Part shown: one piece after another, positions 31,865 through 44,450 of the stretch
Numbering within the stretch: position 1 is the stretch's first letter
How the letters are laid out: each line of letters begins with the position of its first letter
NCBI RefSeq assembly: GCF_907164915.1
Contig: NW_025919311.1
Span: forward strand, 1 to 64,000
DNA length: 64,000 bases
Direction: 5' to 3'
DNA from: Impatiens glandulifera
Taxonomy: Eukaryota > Streptophyta > Magnoliopsida > Ericales > Balsaminaceae
Translations under genes and position numbers: made by a program
Notes under the pieces: model-generated
Databases searched by the model: none
Seen by the model: the letters and a program-made list of their open reading frames with translations, nothing else
Told to the model about the DNA's origin: nothing

Positions 31865-32149
31865 TAATAATCAAGGTTTTGAAAACCGTTCCGGTTATCA
31901 GCCCGGTTTTCTGGACGAACTCCGGTTTAACCGGTCCAACCGGTCCAACCACTAGTTGAACCGAATTTTAAATTAATTAAATTTAAGTTCTCCTTTCTCC
32001 GCCTTCTTCCATCTCTATTGATTAGAATATATAATATAGCAGTTGGATGTAATGTAGATCAACGAAAATCCCAGGTCACCACTTGGTGAATAAACTCTAC
32101 ACCCAAGATGGTGTCTCTATAAGAAGGACGTCAAGGTGAGTGTCTATGC

Positions 32150-32390
32150 AAGAAGGACATCAGCGGAAACCCCAACCCCAGGTCTGATTAATTCATTGTT
32201 TGAGGGTATTGATTTATATTCAACCATCACTAGTGCAAGATTTGAGGACATGAAAATGGATTTGTTTAGAAAGTGTATGGAGCCAATTGAGAAGTGTTTG
32301 AGGGATGCTAAGATGGACAAGAACACCATCCACAATGTTGTCCTTATCGGTGGGTCTCCTTCAAGATTTCATCGAATGTTGCAGATGTCT
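32150..32390 (+). pseudogene. Captured HSP70 fragment
   Basis: Reads [33 protein letters not shown] and V-V-L-I-G-G-S: the part of the HSP70 nucleotide-binding domain up to the V-V-L-V-G-G-S phosphate/adenosine motif. About 70 codons of a protein usually near 650 residues. It begins and ends abruptly; after G-G-S-P-S-R it loses similarity. No promoter of its own was seen. Confidence 0.85.
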
Positions 32391-32424
32391 TCGATGACCT
32401 GCTACTTTATTGGTGGTGCTACAT

Positions 32425-32749
32425 CTCCCACTTCAACCAGGACTTACGGTCGTTGCTCAACGATCTGATGGTTAAGGCGGGGGCTGGCGGCTCGCGTCGG
32501 AAATTTGCGGTGGGAAATAAGGAAGGACTAGATTTCAGGACCCTATATGCGATGATGCAGTGCACTCCAGATTTGACAGAGCAGGAATGTAGTAATTTCT
32601 TAAGTGAAAGAATCCCTCAGATCTACGATTTTTGTAATGGGAAAATAGGGGGTAGAGTTATTAATTTGAGTTGTTATTTGAGATTTGAGACGGTTGTTCA
32701 AGTTTTATCACCACCACCTCCAGTTAACTCACCGCCAGACTCCCACTGA
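32425..32749 (+). pseudogene. Captured cysteine-rich receptor kinase DUF26 fragment
   Basis: Reads [40 protein letters not shown] and C-Y-L-R-F-E-T, a DUF26 (Gnk2-like) extracellular domain of the CRK family. The C-X8-C-X2-C signature has its third Cys replaced by Phe. It ends in a Pro-rich tail. It joins the HSP70 piece within about 40 bp, a fusion of unrelated genes. Confidence 0.85.
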
Positions 32750-32774
32750 TGTCTTCTTCTTGAAGGCCGATGAT

Positions 32775-32900
32775 CCAGTTTTGAGAGAGAGGAAAAGAGG
32801 TAGATCAGTCTTGAGAGAGAGGAGAGAGAGAGAGGAGAAGAGGTAGATCAGTCTTGAGAGAGAGGAGAGAAGAGATAGATCAGTCTTGAGAGAGAGAGAA
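32775..32900 (+). repeat. GA-rich minisatellite
   Basis: Roughly 35-45 bp units AGAGGTAGATCAGTCTTGAG plus a GA run, repeated three times in the 3' part of the Pack-hAT. Confidence 0.8.
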
Positions 32901-33105
32901 GAGGTCCAGAGTTTTACTATTTAAAATAATGACCTTTCGGACCGGATATTTCCGGTTTGTTTTTTCGGTTGAACCGTCCGGTCGGACCAGATTTTGACCG
33001 GTTCAAAAGGTGACCGCATTAAAGTCAAAAATCGGACCGTCCCTTCAACCGTTTCGCGGTCGGACCGGTTGAACCGGCGGTCCAACCGCGTATTTTAAAA
33101 CCTTG

Positions 33106-33255
33106 TTAATAATACTATTATTTTATAGTTTTACATTGATACCTAACTTTTCATGCTCCTATCATTACTTATTTAACGTTTTTTTAATATTAGTGTACAA
33201 ATTTTGTAAATAATTATAAATATATATTTAAATTAATTAATAATCTATAATTTTT
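33106..33255 (+). repeat. AT-rich repeat, end
   Basis: Continuation of the repeat interrupted by the MITE and Pack-hAT (ACTATTATTTTATAG..., ATAAATATATATTTAAA). Confidence 0.65.
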
Positions 33256-35620
33256 CACTAATGTTGACTCGAAAAAAATGTTATTGATATATTTTGATTG
33301 AGAGAGAAAAATACTAGACGCAGAATGATAAACTTTTAAACCAAAAAATAGTGTAGTGGTCCTAAATCTTTGATGGGGGAAAAGGTAGTTTAGTTGAGAG
33401 ATGATGGAGAATATGTGAGAGGAGGAGTTGATTATAAAGATGATATCATTCACATAAACGAAAAAAATGATATAATATGGGAAGAGTGATACATAAATAA
33501 AGATGTATCATTTTTGGAATCATGAAACTAAGGGAGAGAAGATTTTTTTTTTTAAGTTGTATGATATTTACAAGTAGCTTATTTGAGACAATAGATAGCT
33601 TTATGAAGTTTGCACACATGGTTAGGATAGTCAAGATTAATGAAACTAAGGGGTTGAAACATAAAATCTTCCTCCTCTGTAAAAAGGCATTAATGACATC
33701 AAGTTGATGGATAGACCATTGATGAGTGACAACAAGATATAAGATAGTTCATATGGTAGTATGTTTCACAACTAGGCTAAAATTTTCTTGGTAGTCAACC
33801 TCTTCTTATTGATTAAAACCTTTTTGTAACTAATTAGGCTTTATGACATTCATTGGAACTAAATTTTTTTATTTAACTTTAAAAACTCATTTACATTACA
33901 CAATATTGTTAAAGGATTGAGAAATAAGAGACCACGTCTTATTTTGAATGAGAGCATAAACTCATTGACCATGACAAAACGTTTTTGATGATCTTTGTTG
34001 GCAATAAAAAAATAGATGGGTGGAGAGATGTAGATTTTCACGAGTTTTAGCAAATGTGATCATAGGGTGCGAAGATCATTATAGAGCATGGATGATGGTG
34101 GAGAGTCCACATATACGAGTGGGTAGATTATGTGAGTTGTTGGGTGAATATATATGATTGGTGGTTGATGATGGTGGGGTTCATATGATGGGGAATGTGA
34201 CAATGATGAGGAGGTTTCATTAAGTGTTGAATCGAAAAAGGTGATTTGTAGAGGAGTAGAAGAAGATAATGGAGATGATAACATGATTGTTTGGTATGTG
34301 GGGTTTGATATATTTATGAATGATATTGGTGGTGGTGGTTGAGAGGGAGGAATGGTTTGGTTAGATAGAATTTAAAAAAATGAATGTTTGTTCATCGAAA
34401 GTAATATGTCTTGAAATGTAGATACAATGAGTGGGAATATATAGACACATATATCATTTGTGATGAGGACTATATCCAATGAAGATTTAAAGTTCATTTT
34501 ATATTGATGATATGCTCTTGTTAGATGATAGCATGCACATTTGAAAATATTCATAGATGCATTATCAAGTGTTCATTTATACAAACATTCATATGGAGAT
34601 TTATTGTCCAAAGTATGTGTGGGAATTCGGTTGATGAGATAAACAACATCCCAATATTTAGATGGCATAGATGATTAAGCTTTTAATATCTTATATGTCT
34701 TAGTTAGATAAAGAATTTTCTGTTCAGCAATATTGTTTTGTTTACTTATGTATGGACAAGAAAGATGATGCTGAACTACATTGAGCTTCATTAAGGATCC
34801 AAGATTGCGGTATTTACTATCCCAATCAATTTGAAGAATTTTAATTTCTTGTTAAATTGATTTTCTACCAAGACTTTGAATTTATTAAAGGTAAGTAAGA
34901 CATTAGATTTCTTTTATATCTAATAAACTCATGTGAAGAAGCTAAAGTAATCAACAAAATGTACAAAGTAATGACAACTAGAGTTTGAAAAAATTGGGGA
35001 TGGATCTCATACATTAGAGTGAATTAAATCAAACAAACATGAATTTGTAACGTGAAGACATTAAAAGGGAGTTTATGTGCTTTCCATAATTAACAAGCTT
35101 CACAAAATTGAACATTTTTATTTCGAACTGTATGTAACATAAAACATGAAATAAGAGACGATGTGATATAATCGGATGAATATCCCAAAAATGATATCAT
35201 ATTGTTGTTCAAGATTGAGTGCAAATATGAGTTGTTATTTGTAGGTGACGGAAAAAAATATTATAATCCTTCTTTAAGTTTTCCCCGAAGTACCTCTATC
35301 TTTGTAGTGCGATCCTTTACTGGACAATACGATGAATGAAATTCAAAGAAGACATTATTATATATCGTAACAACAAGCAATGCTCAAAGGATTTTTCGAT
35401 TAGTTAGGTAAATGCAAAATATTTCATAGATTTAATAGTTTGGGGTTTAGTTAATCTTAGAGTTGTCAATATTATAAGTTAACAAAAGACTTACCATTAC
35501 CAATAATTATACTTTTCATTACATTGATAAGGGAATGAGTTTGAAGAATTTTTAGATTAATAGTAATACGATCTAATGCACCAAAATCAGCATGACAAGC
35601 GGGTTCGGAGATGATTATTT
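33210..35620 (-). pseudogene. Copia 2 pol remnant (Ale/Retrofit-like)
   Basis: Minus-strand landmarks in order: protease-like D-F-G-A-L-D-R-I-T near 35.6 kb, C-L-L-like pre-integrase remnants, F-C-E-A-C-E-L-W-K-A-H-K-L-P-F near 35.1 kb (integrase zinc site), integrase I-L-Q-I-D-W near 34.8 kb, then a degenerate region, RT Y-C-L-K-Q near 33.85 kb and N-D-I-I-F-I...S-Q-S-K-Y-I (33453-33214). The order matches Copia pol. Stops in every segment; LTRs were not found. The C-E-A-C-x-L-G-K-A-H wording points to the Ale lineage. Confidence 0.8.
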
Positions 35621-35635
35621 TTGATGTCATCACGA

Positions 35636-36325
35636 GGGGTGTTAATCAGTTTGATTTTCGAGTTGCTCGAGTTCCTCGGTTCAGATTCTTAAAATTATTT
35701 TTTTTAAGTCAATTCGAAAACCAAACCAAAATTGAATTAATTCTATTAAAACTAAAATGAATTCGAATTCGAATTTTCGGTTTTAATTCGAATAATTCAA
35801 ATTCTAACCGAATTCAATTATTTTAAAGTTTTATTGCCAAATAATTTTGAATAATTTGAATTTAAACAAAATTTAGATTCAAATTAGAGATCTTATCTAC
35901 TAAAATTCTAAAACTATATAAAAATGAATAAAAATCACTCAAACTATTCTTAGATTTATAGCTGATCTTCAATGTTTTGCGGTTGAACATCGGATGTAAA
36001 ATAATGTTGACGACTACCAAAATTTACTAGTGAGATAACTAGATATATGAAGAGTTTTAGAGAATCTTATAATTAGAGATGAAGTGAGCGACTAAAAAGA
36101 CCAGGAATGTAGAATATAATAGAAGACCCATAGTAATTTAATATCTAATAATATGTAATAAATCATAGTTATCGAGTTGAAAACAAAACTCGAAAACCGA
36201 ACCAAAAATTGTATTTAAATTTGAAAAATCAGTTTAGAATTTGATTCGAAAACCAAAATAGAATTTGAATTAAATTTATTTTAATTCGATCGAATATTCG
36301 GTTCAAACTAAATATTGAATACCCT
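35636..36325. mobile_element. Non-autonomous TIR element (hAT-type MITE)
   Basis: The left end GGGGTGTTAATCAGTTTGATT and the right end, reverse complemented, GGGTATTCAATATTTAGTTTG, are inverted matches. The interior is built of AATTCGAATTCG and CCGAATT motifs. A target duplication could not be fixed. Confidence 0.55.
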
Positions 36326-38454
36326 TATTCATAATGCTATGTATAGGCATAGAAAAATGGAACCGACGGTTCGGGTACCCGAAGGAATCAAAAAGATCGA
36401 TTCGGGTAGTTTATTTGATTTTCAGTTCCGGGTCAAAATTAGGGTAGAACCGATCGGTTCAGGTATCCAATGAATAAATCGAGTCCAGAACTGAACTAAA
36501 AATAAATTTGTAGATTTACTTTCCTCTTTTAAACTTTTGTTGTCTCCTTTGGTTCCCTTTGTCTGCCGCCCTCCGTCTGCCGCCCAAAGAAGTTGTTTGA
36601 AACTTTGGTTCCCTCCGTCTACCGCCAAAGAAGTAGTCTGAACCTCTTCCTAAAGAGTTAACCTCCAACTGTGGCTTTCCCCGTTAACTGTCAATATATT
36701 GACCTCCGACGAATATTTCTAATCTTGAAACTCAGTTCAGGCCTCCGACGAATATCGCTATCTTTAATCTTAAAACCCAGTTCAGGCCTCCAATGACTAT
36801 ATCTATCTCTAATCTAAGTAAGTGCATCTATTTTTTTCTTAATAGCTATTGGGTATAGTCACATCTTGTTCTAGAGATTGGTTTGTTTCATAAATATGAC
36901 TTTAGAAATGAAACAAGCTGATTGTATTATATAAAATCTATTTTCATCTTGCTCTACATAAAGAATAGGATGATGTTTTGCTAAATGATCTAAAAATCAT
37001 TATGTGGCCTTGATAATCTAGTTGTGATTAGGGCTTATTTGAAAACACTTCCTTGTTTTGTATCCAGAGATCAGAATGATGATGAAAATGATGAGCTTGA
37101 TGGGAATCCTAGTTTTGGTCAAAGGTCACGGTTTAAATAAACAAGTGATGAGCTAATGTGAGTGGATAATTTATGTTGATGATTTGATAGAGGTTGACAA
37201 TCCATAGTCTCAACTTATAATTTCTGAAGATTAAACCTGTTTAGAATAGAAAATCTAAATGGCTAATGAAACTCACTCTATTTAGGGATGCATAAACTAG
37301 TTACGTTTATGCTGTCAATGTGTTGTTTGAACCTGTTACGTGTTTGAGATCTGTAGGTAAATTTGCCAAATTATGAAACATTTGTCACCTTTTTTAAGTG
37401 TTGATTTGGTTGAACTATATCAAATGAAGGTATATAATGAATTCTAGAATTAGTCCTTATGCTAATGTCTTGGTTAGATCTTCTTCAGTCATGTCTTTTG
37501 ACATCTGATAGAGTTTAAGAGATGATTCAAATTGCACTTGATTTCCACAACAGTAGACTCGAGTTCCAATTGCAGCTCTTCCAACTATAGACTATAGGTA
37601 ACCTAACCATAACCAAAACAATTGATAGATTCACACCTATAAATATTGTATATTTTATCCATAAAGTCATTTTCAAATAAACTTATAATAAACATGATGA
37701 TGAAGGACCACAAAGCAAGAGAAGAGCATAATTAAAGATTCAGGACAGCTCTTCAATCATTTAAACAGATACAGGGCTTTGTCTTGTTCCATGTTTTTTA
37801 AGAGAGGAATAAACCTAAGCTTTGATTCCCTTTGCTTGCAAGTTGGACTTTGGCTATCTACAAAGCCCTTGTTTGGATTAAACTAAACTAAACTATTTGT
37901 AAATTATGAGGTTTAGGATTAATTATTTTATTTGGGTAGATTTGATTTTTTCCCTTGAATCACAATATCGATCATTAAGTATAGAAACTAGAAAGAACTT
38001 GAACTCTCCTAGGTTTTCAAATGCGGTTTAAGCTAGAAAATATCTAAAATTTTCACTTTGTCCTAAGTTACAACTTAATGATATTGTTTCTATCATCTCC
38101 ACATTGTCTTCTACACTAATAATTTATTTCTTAAATGCGAAGTTCTTAGCGTGTTGGTTGCTTGTCTACCTTCATAGATTACCTCAAGAGAAGAAGCGCT
38201 AATGTGAGTAGATAATTTATGTTGACGATTTGATAGAGGTTGACAATTCATAGCCAGATGTTGTTGATGATCATGGAATTTCTAGTATTTATAGCCAAAG
38301 TTCATGACAGTTCATTCTAAACTTTGTGAGTTTGAGAGTAAGAGAGTAGAATGGAATCACATATATTTGTGATTTTAATATGCATCCAAACTTTTTTTTT
38401 TCTGTACTTGTAGGCTTGTAATTTTAAATTAGTATTATATTTTTGAATAATTAG
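36326..38454 (+). other. Non-coding 5' region of hAT 2, with a 52 bp direct repeat
   Basis: A block rich in GGTTCGGGTA and GATCGGTTC (36.36-36.5 kb) may be the element's 5' end. The sequence around TAATTTATGTTGATGATTTG occurs at 37157-37212 and again at 38202-38258. No ORF is supported. Confidence 0.45.
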
Positions 38455-40700
38455 ATTTATGATCAAGACTGAAAAAACTATATGGGCAGCCACTACGAAA
38501 GAGTTCCTAGATTGTTTTGATAACACAACCGAATATGTCAGGGATTACTTGAATCGTGTTGAAAATGAAAGAGAAGAGATTAGTGAAAATGCTACTCCAA
38601 AAAAAATATAGAAGTACAATTTAGGAGCATTTTACTAAAGAGAGAATTAAAAGGATTCCTAAAGCCAAATGTAATTATTGTAGTAAATATTTGGGTGGTT
38701 ATTCGATCAATGGAACTTCTCATCTGTTTAAACATCATGGAAGATGCAAGAAAGTGCAAAACGTAGATTTGTTGAAGGAAAAACAAGTTGTTGAGGCTGA
38801 TTCATTTACTAATGAAGAATTTTGAAGACATGTTGCAATGATGATCCTTTTCCACGACTATCCACTTTCTATGGTAGAACACATCAAGATTAGAGATTTA
38901 CTTGAATATGTTCGTCAAAAATCGATGCGATTTCCTTCAAGAAAAACACCACAAAAAGACGTGTTAAAGATTTATGAGACTGAAAAAACTAGAGTGAAGC
39001 TTTTGCTAGAAAGAAATTAATAAAAAATCGCTATCACCACTGATATGTGGACTTGCAAATACCAACGAAAATGGTATATGGTTATGACATCACATTTTAT
39101 CGACGATAAATGGGTGTTGTAAAGTCTTTTATTGAGATTTATCTACATATCATGTCCACATAAAAGTGAAAATTTGGCCAATGTGTTAACGAATACATTG
39201 TTGGAATGTAATTTGGAATTGAAATTGTCAACCATCACCGTTGACAATTTCTCTACAAATGATGTAATGATTCAAGATGTGGTGCGTAGGTTGCACAAAA
39301 GTCATTTTCAGTTGGAAAATATAGTCAGATGTTTGGGGTAGTATAAGTGATCAGGGAGTAGTTATTATCTAACGCTGAATATGTTCATATGCGTTGTTGT
39401 GCACACATTTTGAATTTGATTGTGAAAGATGGGTTAGATGGGATTAAGTCGTCAATTGAGAAAGTGCGTGATAGTGTCGTGTATTGGTTGGCTTCGCCTA
39501 GAAGGATAGATGAATTTGGAGATAATGCAAGGACACTTGGAATTCACATGGGTAATAAATTGTCTCTTGATTGTCCAAGTCGATGGAATTCAACTTTTTT
39601 CATTTTAAGAACTGCTTTGCAATATAAGTTTGTTTTTTGTCGATGCTCTCTTCGGGATAAACAATGCAAACACGAGCCAAACGATAATGAATGTGATCTT
39701 TCCCAAGAAGTATATAAAAGACTTGATATATTTTTCAATGCGGCTGAGCTGTTTTCTTAAACAAAATATCCTACGTCGAATATATGTTTTGTTAAAATAT
39801 GTGAGATTAAACTGACTTTCGCTACTTGGATAGAGTCTCCCATTGAAAAGATTCAAGATACGACAATTTTAATGATGTCAAAGTTTGACAAATATTGGTT
39901 AGATACACACATATCTTGATGGTTGTTGCTTGTATTCTGGATCCGATGAGTAAATTGAAGTTGGTTCAATATTATTTTACACGTTTCTATCCAAGTGAAT
40001 GAACAACAAAGTTAGATGAAGTGCATCAAAAGTTTTATCATTTGTTGAAGAAATACACAAATGATATTTCCAATGCCCCACTAACCACGAGTGACACAAA
40101 TATTCTCCAGTTAATGAGTAATATCTATCCTGCAGACTTTACTAGCTTTTGTGAGAGCGACGAATATATGAGCACACAAATAAAATCTGAGCTAGATATG
40201 TATTTGGAGGAAAAATTGCTCCCAACAACCATGAATATTGATGTTCTCGCTTATTGGAATAGTAACTTTAAATATCCCACGTTACGAGCAATTGTATGAG
40301 ATTAGTTGGCGATTCCATTGTCAATAGTTGCTTTAGAGTCTGCGTTTATTACAAGTGGTAGAATTGTTGGTCCTCATTAGAGTAGGCTTAATGTGGAGAT
40401 GGTGGAGGCTCTTATGTGTGCAAAAGGTTAGTTATCAGGTATTGTTAATAATATTTTGAAAAAAACAATAAAGTTTTTATTCTCTTTTCTTATTATTATT
40501 TAATTTTTTTTGTTAATAATGTATATGTGAACCTCCAAATGAAACATCGTTCATGGACAAAGATATAGATTTGGACTTAGATTGCGATAAAGATTTAGGT
40601 ATAGTTTTATCATTTGCAATCATAATTTGTAAATGTTTTTAACTAATTATTTTTGAATTTTTACAGATATAGATAACGTTGAGGAGAGGATTGTAGAATG
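38455..40700 (+). pseudogene. hAT transposase remnant 2
   Basis: Plus-strand pieces: BED zinc finger A-K-C-N-Y-C-S-K-Y-L-G-G...S-H-L-F-K-H-H near 38.68 kb (C-X2-C...H-X-H style); Y-I-I...T-V-D-N-F-S-T-N-D near 39.25; R-C-C-A-H-I-L-N-L-I-V-K-D-G-L at 39389, hAT central domain; S-L-D-C-P-S-R-W-N-S-T; and the hATC end E-L-D-M-Y-L-E-E-K...D-V-L-A-Y-W near 40.2, then A-L-E-S-A-F-I-T-S-G-R near 40.35. This is the BED/RICESLEEPER type, different from hAT 1. Broken by many stops; TIRs not identified. Confidence 0.85.
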
Positions 40701-40735
40701 AAGATTTCAAGAATTGGATATATTTTTGAGAAAAT

Positions 40736-40905
40736 GTATTTTGAATTTGATATATTTTGGAAATATATTATTTTGCTTGGGTTAGATCTAGTATTTTGAA
40801 TTTGATATATTTTGGAGATCTATTATTTTGTTTGGGTTAGATATAGTATTTTGAATTTGATATATTTTGGAGATCTATATTTTGTTTGGGTTAGATTTAG
40901 TATTT
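40736..40905 (+). repeat. 55-bp tandem repeat, three copies
   Basis: Units start at 40736, 40791 and 40846 with GTATTTTGAATTTGATATAT and end GGGTTAGAT. It lies just after the hAT 2 gene. Confidence 0.9.
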
Positions 40906-41176
40906 TGTTTTCTAAAATTAAATTTGGATCTATTAGTGTGAAAAAAATGGACTTAAATTGTATGTTATATTACTATATTAGATAGATATGTAATTTTGTG
41001 CCAAAATAGTGGAAACATATTTTTTTTATGTTATTACTGGACTTTTCTAAAAAAATTATAAAAAAAATAAATTCTATAAGTGTTAAGCAACTAGTTTATT
41101 ATTATGTACTGAAATTATGAATTCTAGTTGACTAGAACCAATAGATATAGATGTAACATGTATTAATTTTCTTTAA
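40906..41176. other. AT-rich spacer
   Basis: Sequence between the 55-bp repeat and the Helitron-like element; presumably the 3' part of hAT 2. Nothing else recognised. Confidence 0.4.
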
Positions 41177-41830
41177 ACTAGCATTTATCCCGTGCATTTA
41201 CACGAATTATAATATAAAAAATCGTTAAAAAAATATTATGATAAAAATGTGATAACATTTTTAATTTTATTTTTAACCGTTTTAAGTTTATGGGCGGGTC
41301 AACCCACAATCTAATTTAAGTATCAATTTACTCTCACATTGCAGAACAATTTTTAAAACAATTGATACATTTTGATTCCTCAACTCAATTAGTTTGACCT
41401 CTAGAGTCTATTTCTTTTTCATACTACAGGTGAAAGGGAAAATGTAAAGACTACCATTAAAGTAACCCGTACGAGACTTACTATATCCATATGAATTATG
41501 TCTCTCATCTCTATAAATATGACGAAATTCTTCCATTATTTCTTACTAATAATAGTGAAATCTATAGCGCAGAGTCAAAAGTGAATTATGACTGATTAAA
41601 AACTATTGATGAACCACCACGTTCATCAAATTTGGTGTTAAATTTAAAATATAAAGTGTTATTAGTATATAGTTGGTTAAAGGTTGTACTTGTTTTTGTT
41701 AGATTGCAAGTTCAAATTATACCTATAACATTTTTAATTTTATTTTTAACCGTTTTAAGTTTATGGGACCCGACAATCCGGACACTTTAAAAATTAAGCA
41801 TCATTATATATATATATATATATATATTTG
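41177..41830 (-). mobile_element. Helitron-like non-autonomous element
   Basis: The left edge on the minus strand reads a hairpin CGTGTAAATGCACG, nine bases, then CTAG followed by T, the Helitron 3' terminus. The body has the same units as 121-1045, with tRNA-like boxes. The right edge runs into (TA)n without a clear TC start, so the 5' end is uncertain. Confidence 0.6.
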
Positions 41831-42184
41831 TGTATAAAATTATTTAAAATTAATTTTTATTTATCTTATTTTAAAAGAGGTAAACTTTAAAAGATAAAAA
41901 TCAATATTAAATTATTAATCAAATAAAAAAAACTAGATAGACTAAAAAAAATTATGAACTTCTAATCTAAAAATCGGGTCCGAGTCGGGTCGGAACTGAT
42001 CAAGTTCGGGTCAAACATAGACCCGAATTTTTGGGGAAATTTGATGAAATGACCCTCATAAGAGGTCTAATTCCAAAAAAGGCCCACAGATGATAAAGTT
42101 GGCAAAAATGGCCTTTTCGCCCTGTGAAAAGTCTGTCATACCCTCACGCGCCTGTTTTACCGCTCAATTACGAGAAATGTATTT

Positions 42185-42262
42185 CTCGTATTTGGTAATT
42201 CTCGTTTTTGGTATTTCTCATATTTGGTATTTCTCGCATTTGCTATTTCTCGCATTTGGTAT
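42185..42262 (+). repeat. 16-bp minisatellite in left TIR
   Basis: Unit ATTTCTCGCATTTGGT, about five degenerate copies. A shorter run recurs inside the arm at 42778-42815. Confidence 0.85.
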
Positions 42263-42347
42263 ATCTGAGTATATAATGAGATTCAGACATTTGTAAAATA
42301 TATGAAAACGGTTAGGGTTTCGAATCGATCTACGAAAGAATAATCTC

Positions 42348-42760
42348 CAATGGAGGACGCGATCGCGATGCATTCATCTCTGGATATCATATCAACACAC
42401 ATACATGACGACGACTCAAGACAAGAACGCCTTATCATCGGAGGCTCCACTTGCCTCCATCACCGTCGAACGCAATGTTCGCTCCGACCTCGACACCACA
42501 CTTCCAAAGCCTTGTATGTATTCTCTAGTTAGATCTTGTTCTTTCAAATTATTAGATCTTTGAGATTGGGTCTTTTTTCATCAAATATGCAGACTTGGCT
42601 AGAGGGTCGACTGCTCCTGATATGGACCACGACAAGGAACAATAGGGCACCCTCAATATGGCGTGAGTGTCCTCCAACAACATGCTTCCTTCTTTGATCA
42701 AGATGACAATGGAATAGTCATCTTTCGACGCCAGGGCTTGCGTTGTCTAACAATGACAAC
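42348..42760 (+). pseudogene. Captured caleosin (peroxygenase) 5' fragment
   Basis: A first exon reads A-P-L-A-S-I-T-V-E-R-N-V-R-S-D-L and L-P-K-P, then an intron-like gap (to CAG near 42.59 kb), then L-A-R-G-S-T-A-P-D, G-V-S-V-L-Q-Q-H-A-S-F-F-D-Q-D-D-N-G-I-V: the caleosin N-terminus with its EF-hand loop. Caleosins are Ca-binding lipid-droplet or ER peroxygenases. At 42.71 kb it fuses to a reversed piece of RPL23 (I-V-R-Q-R coding). An early stop after D-K-E-Q prevents function. Confidence 0.85.
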
Positions 42761-42844
42761 AGACTCAATTACGAGAAATGTATTTCTCGCATTTGGTATT
42801 TCTCGCATTTGGTAATATTCTCCGCCACGAATCCTAAATTTAGG

Positions 42845-42880
42845 GTTCTTATATAAATACTCTAAAACCCTAATTTCACA
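42845..42880 (+). promoter_or_regulatory. Captured RPL23 promoter elements
   Basis: TATA box TATATAAATA (about 42850) and a telo-box AAACCCTAA (42865-42873), 35-60 bp upstream of the RPL23 ATG; typical of plant ribosomal-protein promoters. A mutated copy lies in the right arm near 45.15 kb. Confidence 0.7.
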
Positions 42881-42907
42881 TTGTCCTTGCATTCTGAAGC
42901 TGCCAAA

Positions 42908-44136
42908 ATGTCGAAGCGAGGTTAGTGTTTTCATCTTCTATACAATTCTCTGTTAGCTAAATGCTTTATACTTGATAGTAATTCAATGTTGAAAAACAAC
43001 GCGTTTCAGGTCGCGGAGGATCGGCGGGAAACAAGTTCCGCATGTCACTGGGTCTTCCTGTGGCAGCTACGGTCAACTGTGCCGACAATACCGACGCGAA
43101 GAATCTCTACATCATACTAGTGAAGGGGATCAATGGTCGTTTAAATCGATTGTCGTATGCTTGTGTGGGAGATATGGTTATGGCGACGGTGAAGAAAGGA
43201 AAACCTGATTTGAGAAAGAATGTCATGCCTGTTGTCATTGTTAGACAACGCTAGCCCTGGCGCCGAAAGGATGGAGTGTTCATGTATTTTGAAGGTGATT
43301 TAGTAGATTCTGATTTTGTTTTGTGTTATAACTTGTTACTTGCTTAACCAATTCTTTGTTATTCTTTACTAGAATAGTTAGACAAGAACCCACTCTTTTC
43401 ACGATCTGATTGATACAATCCCTTATTTGATTACAACTAGGGCAAATTAAACAATTTGAAAAGCATGCCCATTTCCAAAAGTAACTAACTTAACCAAACA
43501 AAGCTCATCATAATCCGATATCTGTTTTGACAATCAAAGTATCATTTAGTTAGTGTACAATTTGACTTTTTGATTGATTGTCATGTCTCCTTCATCATCA
43601 CAATGCCTTTAACCCCCTTCTTCACTGCAATTGCCTTTTGTATGACAAACTCTCAATGTTGAGGATTTAGAAATAGTTTTTCTTTAGTATTGGTTTTCAA
43701 GGGTATTTGGGTATTGTATATACCCACTAAGATATTAAAGAAAGAGTATTAGGGATAATGAATAGAGTTTATGGTATGATGAATGATGTATTTAGAAACA
43801 CTATACTCACTTATTTGCGTTCTAAGTCTTACCTACTTCTTGGTCTTTTTTATATATGAAAATTGTTGATTGTAATATGTAAATATCTTGGTTGATAAAT
43901 ATGTTGTTACTATGCAGATAATGCTGGTGTGATAGTGAATCCTAAAGGAGAAATGAAAGGTAAAAAATGTCTCAAGATGTGTTAAATTACTATATCATCT
44001 TTAGGCCTCATTCATTCACTCACAATTAATTGTTTGATGGTAAAAAAACCTGGTTCTGCCATTACTGGTCCAATTGGGAAGGAATGTGCTGATTTATGGC
44101 CAGAATTGCAAGTGGTGCCAATGCTATTGTCTGATA
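42908..44136 (+). pseudogene. RPL23: Captured ribosomal protein L23 (uL14) gene with introns
   Basis: Four exons: 42908-42920, 43010-43294, 43918-43959 and from 44053. The joined reading gives [43 protein letters not shown] and A-I-T-G-P-I-G-K-E-C-A-D-L-W-P: cytosolic uL14 (140 residues). Three lesions: TAG for Lys after V-R-Q-R in exon 2, the last acceptor AG changed to TG, and a one-base deletion after D-L-W-P. Retained introns show DNA-level capture, as in Pack-MULEs. It has its own promoter (42845-42880), so it may be transcribed but not make full L23. Confidence 0.92.
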
Positions 44137-44450
44137 AAGTCGGGGGACTCTTTTGCTTTTAAAAAACTTGTCAATTTTGTTTTTTGATTCACAACCGAGA
44201 TTGGAATCATATACCCTTTCAATTCTTGTGAAATTTATTGATTTGGTTTTGGTTTTATGCATATGCTTTGCTCATTACAAGTTGGATCATTCCTCTTTAA
44301 GATTTGAGATAATGGTGGTAACAAGATATATTGCTACAACATATAATATATTGAAACACAATGTAGAAAAAACTTTGTTTTCCTCTTGTCTTGTAGTACA
44401 CTTTATTATCATTATTATTATCACCAAACAAGACTAAAAAGTTCTTCATC

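Larger units (their letters stand above)
31872..33105 (+). mobile_element. Pack-hAT carrying HSP70 and DUF26 fragments
   Basis: Termini CAAGGTTTTGAAAA / TTTTAAAACCTTG (inverted), with flanking 8 bp CTAATAAT (31864-31871) and TTAATAAT (33106-33113), the length made by hAT transposases. The subterminal regions are dense in ACCGGT/CCGGTT motifs. It has no transposase and instead carries two unrelated gene fragments on the plus strand plus a GA-rich minisatellite. Confidence 0.85.

Noticed and set aside
42185..42262. CRISPR-like regular repeats
   Set aside because: There are no unique spacers; the 16-bp units abut directly and belong to MULE TIRs in a plant genome.
42908..44136. A functional RPL23 gene
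   Set aside because: In-frame TAG, lost last splice acceptor and a one-base deletion, all within a transposon.
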